A stretch of DNA of 34,981 nucleotides from Clostridiales bacterium (GTDB taxonomy: Bacteria > Bacillota > Clostridia > Oscillospirales > Oscillospiraceae): assembly GCA_004557735.1 (NCBI GenBank), contig SFFV01000022.1:1-34981 (forward strand), written 5' to 3'. Under the pieces are notes generated by a model. The model saw nothing but the letters and a program-made list of their open reading frames with translations, was not told where the DNA came from and did no database searches. Below are positions 15,312 to 21,766 of this stretch, in pieces. Position 1 is the first letter of the stretch. Every line of letters starts with the position of its first letter. The position numbers and the translations under genes were made by a program.

Positions 15312-16544
15312 ATGAAAAAACTGTCTCGGAAAACTGTATGGCTGCTGCTTGCCGTGTTCGTGTTCACGGCAGGCAGCGGCTTTTCCGCGCGCCGGAGCGC
15401 CGCGCTGCCCGCGGTGGGCGAAACGGTGTCCGGCTTTCGCGTCGATCGGGTCGAGCGTCTGGACACGCCCGGCGGGAGGGCGGCGTATCTCACGCACGAG
15501 GCGACCGGCGCGGCGCTCGTGTACATAGAAGATACCGGCGCGGCCCCGGCGCTCACGATCGCGGGGCGCACGCCGGACGGACTGCGCCGCGTGACGCTCA
15601 CGGCGGACTCGGCCGGGGAGCTTCTGCGCGGGGCGAAGGAGAGCCTCGGCGCATTTTTCGGCGCGGAGACGGAAGCCGTGCCGGACGCGGACGCGGCGTA
15701 CCGCGCGTTTCTCGGCTGCCTATTTCCCGGCAGCGACGCCGCCGGGAACGGCGCGGGGCCGGTCTCGGCGGAGAATATGCTCGCGGTCGTCTGCGCCGAT
15801 GCGGACGGGGCGGAGGATATCCTCTCGTGGCTGGACGGGGTGTTCTCCGCCGCGGATACCGGGAAGGCGCTCGCGCCCGACGCCGCCTACCGCCGCATGG
15901 ATAAGCCGGTAAAGGAAACGGCGCCGCTTGCCGCGGACGCGACCGGCGGCGTATATTTCGGCATCGTCTGCCCGCGCGCGGGCGAATGGACGCGCGTCCG
16001 GCTCGCCGCGCTCGCCGCGGCGCTGGAGCGCACAGGATCGCTGCTCGATAAGAGCGTGTGCGCTGTGCTGCCGGACGCGGAGACCGTATGCGGCACGGCG
16101 TCGGCGGGCGCGGACGCGGCCATCTGGTTTTTCGCGCCCGGACTGGAGGAAAAGGACGCGGAGGTGTTCCGCGACGCGGTGCTCGCCGCGCTGCGCGCGG
16201 CGGCGGAAACCGGGTTTTCCGCACAGGCGATCGAAACGCTCTCCGCCGCGCAGCGGCTGGAGGAGCTGACGTTCCCGGAGCGGGAGGATCTGGGCGCGGC
16301 GCTGTGCGAGGGGTTTGCCGCCGCGTGGGCGCAGGGCGACGCATCCGGCTATCCCGCGCAGCTCCGCGAGCGGTGGAGCGCGGCGGCGTATCTCGCGGAC
16401 GGATCCTGCACGGAGGCCGTGCGTGAGGAGCTTTTGACGAGCACGCTCACGGCGCTCGTGACCGTCGCGCCCGCGCCGCTCCGGGAGCCGGAGCCTGCGC
16501 CGGAAGCCACACCGGAGCCGGCGGAGGAAGCAGCGCCAACATAA
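15312..16544 (+). CDS. Secreted M16C (presequence-protease)-like protein lacking the zinc site
   Basis: A 410-aa protein with a signal peptide or N-terminal anchor (basic start, hydrophobic residues 8-24). Residues 35-75 read like the N-terminus of M16C/PreP metallopeptidases: GFRVDRVERLDTPGG, then LTHEATGAALVYIED. The second half (about 230-360) matches the next M16 alpha/beta unit by pattern, including an IETLSAAQRLEELTFPE segment like the I-E-A-x(2-3)-N-x-x-E-F-x-L-R-E helix. The HxxEH zinc motif and the HILEHSVLCGS block of M16C are absent, so proteolysis is unlikely. The tail is Pro/Glu/Ala-rich. This family call is mine from pattern memory and needs a profile search. It follows the radical SAM gene by 57 nt and ends at a hairpin. 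Confidence 0.6.
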   Translation: MKKLSRKTVWLLLAVFVFTAGSGFSARRSAALPAVGETVSGFRVDRVERLDTPGGRAAYLTHEATGAALVYIEDTGAAPALTIAGRTPDGLRRVTLTADSAGELLRGAKESLGAFFGAETEAVPDADAAYRAFLGCLFPGSDAAGNGAGPVSAENMLAVVCADADGAEDILSWLDGVFSAADTGKALAPDAAYRRMDKPVKETAPLAADATGGVYFGIVCPRAGEWTRVRLAALAAALERTGSLLDKSVCAVLPDAETVCGTASAGADAAIWFFAPGLEEKDAEVFRDAVLAALRAAAETGFSAQAIETLSAAQRLEELTFPEREDLGAALCEGFAAAWAQGDASGYPAQLRERWSAAAYLADGSCTEAVREELLTSTLTALVTVAPAPLREPEPAPEATPEPAEEAAPT

Positions 16545-16559
16545 AGCGGATAAAGCGGA

Positions 16560-16595
16560 AAAAGCGTCAGCGGGGATTGCCCCGCTGACGCTTTT
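16560..16595 (+). terminator. Terminator after the M16C-like gene
   Basis: A long stem pairs AAAAGCGTCAGCGGGG (16560-16575) with CCCCGCTGACGCTTTT (16580-16595) around ATTG. The T-run is part of the 3' arm, and the A-rich 5' side gives it some strength on both strands. Confidence 0.88.
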
Positions 16596-16611
16596 GTCGT
16601 TGGACGATTCC

Positions 16612-16660
16612 GGCTGACAACTTTTTAAGTATTTCCGCCCGTTTCGCCGTACTGTATAAT
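16612..16660 (+). promoter_or_regulatory. Promoter region of the ECF sigma gene
   Basis: A consensus -10 TATAAT lies at 16655-16660, but its -35 (TTTCCG, 16632-16637) is poor. Upstream, TGACAACTTTTT (16615-16626) resembles the AAC-type -35 of ECF promoters and CGTT (16640-16643) could be a -10 at a somewhat long spacing. Autoregulation is possible. Confidence 0.4.
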
Positions 16661-16692
16661 AGACCGGTCAAAAAGAAAACGAGGTGAAACCC

Positions 16693-17241
16693 TTGACAGA
16701 CGAAAAGACCGCCGCAGCGCTTGCCGCGCGCTCCGAGCGCGCCGTTGCCGACGTGATCGCGCGCTATTCCCGGCATCTCTATACCGTGGCCGCCGCCGCG
16801 CTCCGCGGTGTCGGCACCGAGCAGGACGCGGAAGAGGCCGCGGCGGATGCGTTCGTATATTTATGGGAGCATCCGGAAAAGTTCGATCCCCGCCGCGGCT
16901 CGCTCAAGACATGGCTTTCGGTCGTGGCGCGCTCGCGCGCTCTCGACCGCAGCCGGGAGATATTGCGCTGCCGCGCCGTATCGCTCGAGGAGATCGAGCT
17001 GGCCGACCCGCTGGGCGTGCCGGAGGCGCTGCTCGCCGGGGAACGGCGCGCCGCGCTCAACGCGGCGGTGGACGCGCTCGCAGAGCCGGACCGCGAGATA
17101 CTGCTCCGGCGCTACTATTTCGGGCAGAAGCCGCGCGAGATCGCCGCGGCGCTCGGCCTGGACAAAAAGCAGGTGGACAACCGGCTGTATCAGACAAAGC
17201 GGCGGCTGCGCGCGAGCGTGGCCGGCGCGGAAGGAGAGTAA
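16693..17241 (+). CDS. ECF-type RNA polymerase sigma factor
   Basis: A 182-aa sigma-70 family protein with region 2 (about residues 15-85, including the -10-binding DAEEAAADAFVYLWE and WLSVVARSRALDRSR) and region 4 (about 120-175, LAEPDREILLRRYYFGQ then EIAAALGLDKKQVDNRL). It lacks regions 1 and 3, as ECF factors do. A TTG start at 16693 is preferred, because GAGGTG (16681-16686) would overlap the alternative GTG at 16684. One base separates its stop from the next gene, a one-TM protein that is its likely anti-sigma factor. Confidence 0.85.
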   Translation: MTDEKTAAALAARSERAVADVIARYSRHLYTVAAAALRGVGTEQDAEEAAADAFVYLWEHPEKFDPRRGSLKTWLSVVARSRALDRSREILRCRAVSLEEIELADPLGVPEALLAGERRAALNAAVDALAEPDREILLRRYYFGQKPREIAAALGLDKKQVDNRLYQTKRRLRASVAGAEGE

Positions 17242-17242
17242 T

Positions 17243-18514
17243 ATGCGCTCATTCAGCGAGGAAAACTACCGTAACATTCAGAGCTTATTTACCGAAAAAA
17301 CCGGCGTGCCGCTCCGAAAACGCCGCGCCGCGCGCGCTGCGCCGGTTGCACTTGCCGCGGCGGTGCTCGCGGCGCTCCTCACCGTAACGGCGCTCGCCGC
17401 CGACCTCTTCTCGCCGCTTGCCGGGGACGATCTCGCGCTCGGCGCGGTGTACGAGGGGGACGGCGTCGTATCGGTGCATGTGGAAAACCGCTCGGACAAG
17501 GAGCTGAAATTCCAGAAGCAGCTCCGCCTTCTGCGCTGGGATACGTCCGAGGAGATCGCACCGAAGCGCGGCGCGGCCGTGCGTTTTGCGAACACGGCGT
17601 TCGCGCCGCATACCGAGGGCGTGATGACGCTCGATCTGTCCCGCGCTTACGATCTCGAGGCGCTGGACGAACCGCTCGCGCAGGGCGGATACTATCTCGT
17701 TTTGACGAACAGCAATTTTGTGTTCGGTCAGGACTGGATCTGCTTCATCCATGCCGCCGCGCCGGAAGAGACCGGGGAACCGGCGGAGGCCGTACCGGAG
17801 AAATCGCCGGAGCCCACCGCCGCGCCTCTCGCCCCCGCGGAGACGGACGCGGAGCTTACCGCCCGCGTGGAGGAAACGCTGCGGCCATTTTTTGCAATGA
17901 CCGGCGACGTGGCGCAGCGCCGCGCCCACAACGCGGAGTACTACGCCGCGTGCGCCGAGCTTCTCGTGCCGCTGGGGACGCGCGTGGCGCGCCCCGCCCC
18001 GTCGGATCTTGTCATCGGCGATGCGGAGGATGGCGTCATCTTCGATCCCACCGCTCCCGCGGATGCGCAGCACCTTCTCACAGGCGAGAACTATACGACG
18101 CTCGACGCTTACGGCCTGCCGGTCGGCGGTGCGCCGGGCGAGGAGGCGCTCGTCCTCTCCGCGCTCGTAGCGCAGCGCGCGGGGGATACGGACGGCGGCG
18201 CGCCCATCCCGGTCGTGTACCTGTTCACGTATTTCCGCGAGGACGTCGAAAACGCGGACCATCTCTTCGTCCACGGCCGGCTCGTGCCGCTTTCGGAGGT
18301 CGAAGACCGGCGCGTGTACGAGGACGAGCGGTACGTCTGCTATGAGCTTTCGGAATACTTCTATACGGACGTGCAGACCCACGCGGAAACGCTCTGCGCG
18401 CAGCGGGGGGATGTGTGCTGGAACGACGCTGCGCGGCAGCGCGTGCAGAAGATCTATGATTATTACACCAGCACCGAAACACTCGCCATGCTCGTCCGGC
18501 ATCTTGCCGCATGA
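17243..18514 (+). CDS. Probable anti-sigma factor / one-TM cell-surface protein
   Basis: A 423-aa protein with a short cytoplasmic N-terminus (about 33 residues, Arg-rich before the membrane), one transmembrane helix (about 34-54) and a long extracytoplasmic part. Residues about 60-170 look like a beta-rich Ig-like domain (VSVHVENRSDKELKFQ). A Pro/Glu/Ala linker (about 172-200) leads to a C-terminal domain of unknown family. The gene follows the ECF sigma gene by 1 nt, and the topology is that of a transmembrane anti-sigma factor with a sensing domain outside. The cytoplasmic part lacks an HxxxCxxC zinc motif. The signal sensed is unknown. Confidence 0.65.
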   Translation: MRSFSEENYRNIQSLFTEKTGVPLRKRRAARAAPVALAAAVLAALLTVTALAADLFSPLAGDDLALGAVYEGDGVVSVHVENRSDKELKFQKQLRLLRWDTSEEIAPKRGAAVRFANTAFAPHTEGVMTLDLSRAYDLEALDEPLAQGGYYLVLTNSNFVFGQDWICFIHAAAPEETGEPAEAVPEKSPEPTAAPLAPAETDAELTARVEETLRPFFAMTGDVAQRRAHNAEYYAACAELLVPLGTRVARPAPSDLVIGDAEDGVIFDPTAPADAQHLLTGENYTTLDAYGLPVGGAPGEEALVLSALVAQRAGDTDGGAPIPVVYLFTYFREDVENADHLFVHGRLVPLSEVEDRRVYEDERYVCYELSEYFYTDVQTHAETLCAQRGDVCWNDAARQRVQKIYDYYTSTETLAMLVRHLAA

Positions 18515-18525
18515 CCGGAGGAGCG

Positions 18526-18560
18526 AAAACAGCCGGAGGGAATTTCCCTCCGGCTGTTTT
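18526..18560. terminator. Bidirectional terminator between convergent genes
   Basis: AAAACAGCCGGAGGGA (18526-18541) and TCCCTCCGGCTGTTTT (18545-18560) form a near-perfect stem with A and T ends. It serves the sigma/anti-sigma unit and the convergent zinc-ribbon gene. Confidence 0.88.
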
Positions 18561-18572
18561 GGCGTATCGGAA

Positions 18573-19040
18573 TCAGTCTTTTTCGTCCCCGTCGTCCTCA
18601 TCGTCGAAAACGACTTCCTCGACGGCGGCGTTTTCAAAATCAATGACTTCGCCGCACTCCGGGCACTCGAAGGAGCCGGCGTCGAGCGTGTCCCCGTCCA
18701 CGGTCAGCTTAAAGCCGCAGCCCGGGCACTCCACGGAGTAAAAGACGGTGTCGTCTTCTTCCTCGTCCTCGTCGTACTCTTCGTCCTCATCGTCGTCGCT
18801 GCCGCAGCAGGAGCAGGGGCTCTCATAAAATTCGTTTTCGAGCTCAGCGAGATCGTCGCTGATCTCCTCCACGCCGTCGGTCAGATCGACCAGCGCGTCC
18901 TTCGTGTCCGCGAGATCGAGAGAAAGATCTTCCAGAATGTCGATAATGACGTGGAACAGCTTCCCCTGGCCGCCGTCCTCCTGAATGCCCATGCCCTCGG
19001 CAAGACCCTTCAGATAGGCCACTTTTTCGGATGTTGTCAT
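18573..19040 (-). CDS. CD1247-like acidic zinc-ribbon protein
   Basis: A 155-aa cytoplasmic protein with a helical N-terminal domain (EKVAYLKGLAEGMGI, then IIDILEDLSLDLADTKDALVDL) as found in the clostridial CD1247 N-terminal family. A very acidic Asp/Glu stretch follows, and then a C-terminal zinc ribbon with CPGC and CPEC pairs. A further CSCC precedes the acidic part. The function of the family is unknown. It follows efp by 60 nt on the same strand without a visible terminator, so it is probably co-transcribed with efp. Confidence 0.8.
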   Translation of the reverse strand: MTTSEKVAYLKGLAEGMGIQEDGGQGKLFHVIIDILEDLSLDLADTKDALVDLTDGVEEISDDLAELENEFYESPCSCCGSDDDEDEEYDEDEEEDDTVFYSVECPGCGFKLTVDGDTLDAGSFECPECGEVIDFENAAVEEVVFDDEDDGDEKD

Positions 19041-19100
19041 AAGAAACCCTCCCTTTGTTGATGGTTGGACGCTGCCGCAAACTTTGCAGCCCTTGGCTTC

Positions 19101-19664
19101 TCAGCCCTTGGCGCGCTCGAGATACTCGCCGGTGCGGGTGTCGATCTTGATGCGCTCGCCCTCTTCGAGGAACAGGGGGACCTTGATCTCCGCGCCGGTC
19201 TCCAGCTTGGCGGGCTTGGTGGCGTTGGTGGCCGTGTTGCCGGCGAAGCCGGGGTCGGTCTCGGTGATGGTCAGCTCAACGAACGTCGGGGGATCGACCG
19301 CGAACACCTTGCCCTTGTAGGAGCTGACGGTGCAGACCATGTTTTCCTTCACAAAGCGGAAGCTGTCGGAGAGCATGCTCTCGTCGATGGGCTCAAGCTC
19401 GTAGGTCTCGGGGTCCATGAAGTAATAGAGGTTGCCGTCGTTGTAGCTGTACTCCATGCTGCGGCGCTCGACGAACGCTTCCTCGAACTTCGCGGTGGGG
19501 TTGAAGCTGGTCTCGACGACGGCGCCGGTGATAACGTTCTTCATCTTCGTGCGCACGAACGCCGCGCCCTTGCCGGGCTTGACGTGCTGGAACTCGACGA
19601 CCTGCATGACCTGGCCGTCCATTTCAAAGGTTACTCCGTTGCGAAAATCGCCTGCGGAAATCAT
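19101..19664 (-). CDS. efp: Translation elongation factor P
   Basis: A 187-aa three-domain OB/KOW protein of normal length that rescues ribosomes stalled on polyproline. The modifiable lysine of the beta3-beta4 loop is present (HVKPGKGAAF, Lys32). The C-terminal part has the expected VELTITETDPGF and FLEEGERIKIDTRTGEYLERA. GAGGAGG lies 9 nt before the ATG. The promoter is at 19751-19723. No modification enzyme is seen in the window. Confidence 0.96.
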   Translation of the reverse strand: MISAGDFRNGVTFEMDGQVMQVVEFQHVKPGKGAAFVRTKMKNVITGAVVETSFNPTAKFEEAFVERRSMEYSYNDGNLYYFMDPETYELEPIDESMLSDSFRFVKENMVCTVSSYKGKVFAVDPPTFVELTITETDPGFAGNTATNATKPAKLETGAEIKVPLFLEEGERIKIDTRTGEYLERAKG

Positions 19665-19722
19665 GGGAAACGCCTCCTCGTATGTGAATATATTTTATTT
19701 GTACCCACGGTTTAGCGGAAAT

Positions 19723-19751
19723 ATTTTATACTATGGAGCGCCATATTGCAA
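19723..19751 (-). promoter_or_regulatory. Promoter of efp
   Basis: On the minus strand TTGCAA (19751-19746), a 17-nt spacer and TAAAAT (19728-19723), about 60 nt before the efp start. Confidence 0.72.
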
Positions 19752-19763
19752 GCATTTCTTGTG

Positions 19764-19789
19764 CCGGCGGCCGCCGCCGGGCGGTTTTT
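19764..19789 (+). terminator. GC-rich hairpin with T-run upstream of the carboxypeptidase promoter
   Basis: CCGGCGG (19764-19770) and CCGCCGG (19774-19780) pair around CCG, followed by GCGGTTTTT. No rightward gene lies upstream, so it may shield the promoter from read-through or antisense transcription. Confidence 0.4.
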
Positions 19790-19803
19790 CTTCCGCTTCC
19801 GGA

Positions 19804-19819
19804 TACCGGCACGCCGGTA
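19804..19819. promoter_or_regulatory. Perfect palindrome, possible operator of the carboxypeptidase gene
   Basis: TACCGGC (19804-19810) and GCCGGTA (19813-19819) form a perfect inverted repeat around AC, 4 nt upstream of the -35 element. The position fits a regulator binding site; which protein binds is unknown. Confidence 0.4.
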
Positions 19820-19823
19820 AAGG

Positions 19824-19852
19824 TTGCATTTCCGATAGTTTTCCGCTATAAT
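19824..19852 (+). promoter_or_regulatory. Promoter of the D-Ala-D-Ala carboxypeptidase gene
   Basis: TTGCAT (19824-19829), a 17-nt spacer and a consensus TATAAT (19847-19852). Confidence 0.82.
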
Positions 19853-19893
19853 ACCTCTGTTATGCCATACTCTTACGGGGGCTTAAGTCAAGA

Positions 19894-21531
19894 ATGAAAA
19901 ACATCCGCTTTGCAATATGCGCTCTTATCGCCGCGCTCGCGCTGGGGCTCGTCTCGCCCGCAGCAATGGCGATCGACGATCCGGGGATCGACACGACGTA
20001 CGCCGCCGTGCTCCTCGCCGAGGACGGCGATCAGGAGACCGTCCTCTATACGAAAAATGCCGACGAGCGGCTCTACCCCGCCTCGCTCACGAAGGTGATG
20101 ACCGTCCTGCTCGCCGTGGAGGACATCGAATCCGGCAAAATCTCGCTCTCCGACCCGGTCACGGCGCAGCCGGGGTTTGATTTTGACATGATCGTCGGCG
20201 GCAGCAGCGTGTACATCATGCAGCAGGAGACGATGACGCTCGAAAGCCTGCTCTACTGCGCGATGGTCGCCTCGGCCAACGACGCGAGCAACGTGATCGC
20301 GCAGTATGTCGGCGGCTCGATCTCCGATTTTGTCGCGCGCATGAACGCCCGCGCCGCCGAGCTCGGCTGCACCGGGACGAACTTCACGAACACCCACGGC
20401 CTGCCCGACGCGAACCACTATACGACCGCCTGGGACTTTTCGCGCATCGTGCGGGAAGCGGCCAAGCACGAGCTCTTTATGACGATCGCGAGCGCCGTCA
20501 ACTACACCGTGCCGGATACGAACGTTTCCTCCGAGCGCAAACTGGAAAGCACGAACTCGCTCGTCAATCCCACGAACCCTCTCTATCCGGGCGACTGGGG
20601 CTATGAATACGCCAAGGGCATCAAGACCGGCCACACGAACGACGCCGGATACTGCCTTGCCTCCAGCGCGGAAAAGGACGGCGTGAAGCTTCTTTCCGTC
20701 GTGCTCAAGTCGCAGGCGTATCAACAGGACGACGGCAGCTGGTACTACGGCAACTTTGCCGACACGCGCACGCTCTTCGAGTGGGGCTTCAACAACTTCA
20801 GCTATCAGGACGTTTTGAAATCCACCGAGATCGTCACGGAGGTTCCCGTCGCGATGGGCGCCGACGCCGAAACCGTCACCGCCCGGCCGAGCACGACGAT
20901 CCGCGCCTTTCTTCCGAACGACGCCGACCTGGCGGCGGTCGAACGGACGATAACCCTCTCGCCGGACGTCGCCGAAAACGGGCTTACCGCGCCGGTCGGC
21001 GCGGGGCAGGTCGTCGGCGAGATCAGCGTGATCCGCGACGGCGTGGTGCTCGGCTCCTCGCCGCTCGTTACGACCACCTCGGTCGATCTCTCGCGCATGG
21101 AGTACATGAAGGATCAGCTCCGCGAGACGCTGCGCACGCCGGGCGTCATCCTCGTGTTCTGGGCGCTGGTGCTGCTTTTTGCCGCGTACATTCTCGTCGT
21201 GGTGCGCTACCGCTCAAAGCGCCGCGCGTACCGGAAGCGGCTGGAGCTTGCGCGCACCGTCCGGCTCGATATGGAGGACGACGAGGAAGAGCTGCGGCAG
21301 GAGCGCCGCGTCCGCGCCACGACCGGCGCCGCGCCGCGCCGCCGCCGCAAGGACGTGATGCTCACGCCGGACTCCGCCGTGGACGAGCCGACGCGCGTTA
21401 CCGGCGAGCGACCCGCCGTTGCGCCGGACGGGGAGCCGACCCGCCCGGTACCGGACGCAAAGGAAGCGAAGGACGCCCCCGGCCGCGACGCCACGCGGGA
21501 CTACTTTGAAGAGTTCTTCGGGAAAAAGTGA
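19894..21531 (+). CDS. D-alanyl-D-alanine carboxypeptidase (PBP5/DacF-like, S11)
   Basis: A 545-aa penicillin-binding protein that trims the terminal D-Ala of peptidoglycan stem peptides. It has a signal peptide (1-26, MAMA-like end) and the S11 motifs Ser64-LTK, Ser127-A-N and Lys244-T-G. A beta-rich C-terminal domain (about 290-400) follows. Unlike short family members, it then has a true transmembrane helix (about 414-436) and a charged cytoplasmic tail of about 110 residues. The tail is Arg-rich, then acidic, then Arg-rich again, and ends in DYFEEFFGKK. The SD is weak (GGGGG about 12 nt upstream). A strong terminator follows. Confidence 0.9.
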   Translation: MKNIRFAICALIAALALGLVSPAAMAIDDPGIDTTYAAVLLAEDGDQETVLYTKNADERLYPASLTKVMTVLLAVEDIESGKISLSDPVTAQPGFDFDMIVGGSSVYIMQQETMTLESLLYCAMVASANDASNVIAQYVGGSISDFVARMNARAAELGCTGTNFTNTHGLPDANHYTTAWDFSRIVREAAKHELFMTIASAVNYTVPDTNVSSERKLESTNSLVNPTNPLYPGDWGYEYAKGIKTGHTNDAGYCLASSAEKDGVKLLSVVLKSQAYQQDDGSWYYGNFADTRTLFEWGFNNFSYQDVLKSTEIVTEVPVAMGADAETVTARPSTTIRAFLPNDADLAAVERTITLSPDVAENGLTAPVGAGQVVGEISVIRDGVVLGSSPLVTTTSVDLSRMEYMKDQLRETLRTPGVILVFWALVLLFAAYILVVVRYRSKRRAYRKRLELARTVRLDMEDDEEELRQERRVRATTGAAPRRRRKDVMLTPDSAVDEPTRVTGERPAVAPDGEPTRPVPDAKEAKDAPGRDATRDYFEEFFGKK

Positions 21532-21543
21532 ATTATTAAAGAA

Positions 21544-21584
21544 AATCCCCTGCCGCGCGAAAACCGCGCGGCAGGGGATTTTTT
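21544..21584 (+). terminator. Terminator after the carboxypeptidase gene
   Basis: A 16-bp stem pairs AATCCCCTGCCGCGCG (21544-21559) with CGCGCGGCAGGGGATT (21565-21580), loop AAAAC, followed by TTTT. Confidence 0.93.
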
Positions 21585-21596
21585 GCGGGAAAGAAA

Positions 21597-21695
21597 GCCT
21601 CCCTCTTTGAGGGAGGTGGCTCGGCACAAAGTGCCGAGACGGAAGGAGTAACTCCCTCAGTCAGCATAGCTGCCAGCTCCCTCAAGGAGGGAGCC
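21597..21695. repeat. Composite palindromic repeat element
   Basis: Three hairpins lie in a row: CCTCCCTC/GAGGGAGG (21598-21616), CTCGGCAC/GTGCCGAG (21620-21638) and GCTCCCTC/GAGGGAGC (21676-21694), with GGAAGGAGTAACTCCCTCAG between. The ends are mutually similar, like a small MITE or REP-type element. The 70 nt between it and the next gene end hold nothing I recognise. Confidence 0.75.
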
Positions 21696-21766
21696 AAGCC
21701 AGCTTACTGCAAACCGTACTTGCCGCCTCTGATGGAGAAGTGCACGAGGGGGCCTTTACCGAAATC

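Noticed and set aside
21597..21695. CRISPR array or tRNA-like gene
   Set aside because: There is no repeat-spacer periodicity and no cloverleaf; the sequence is a set of independent hairpins.
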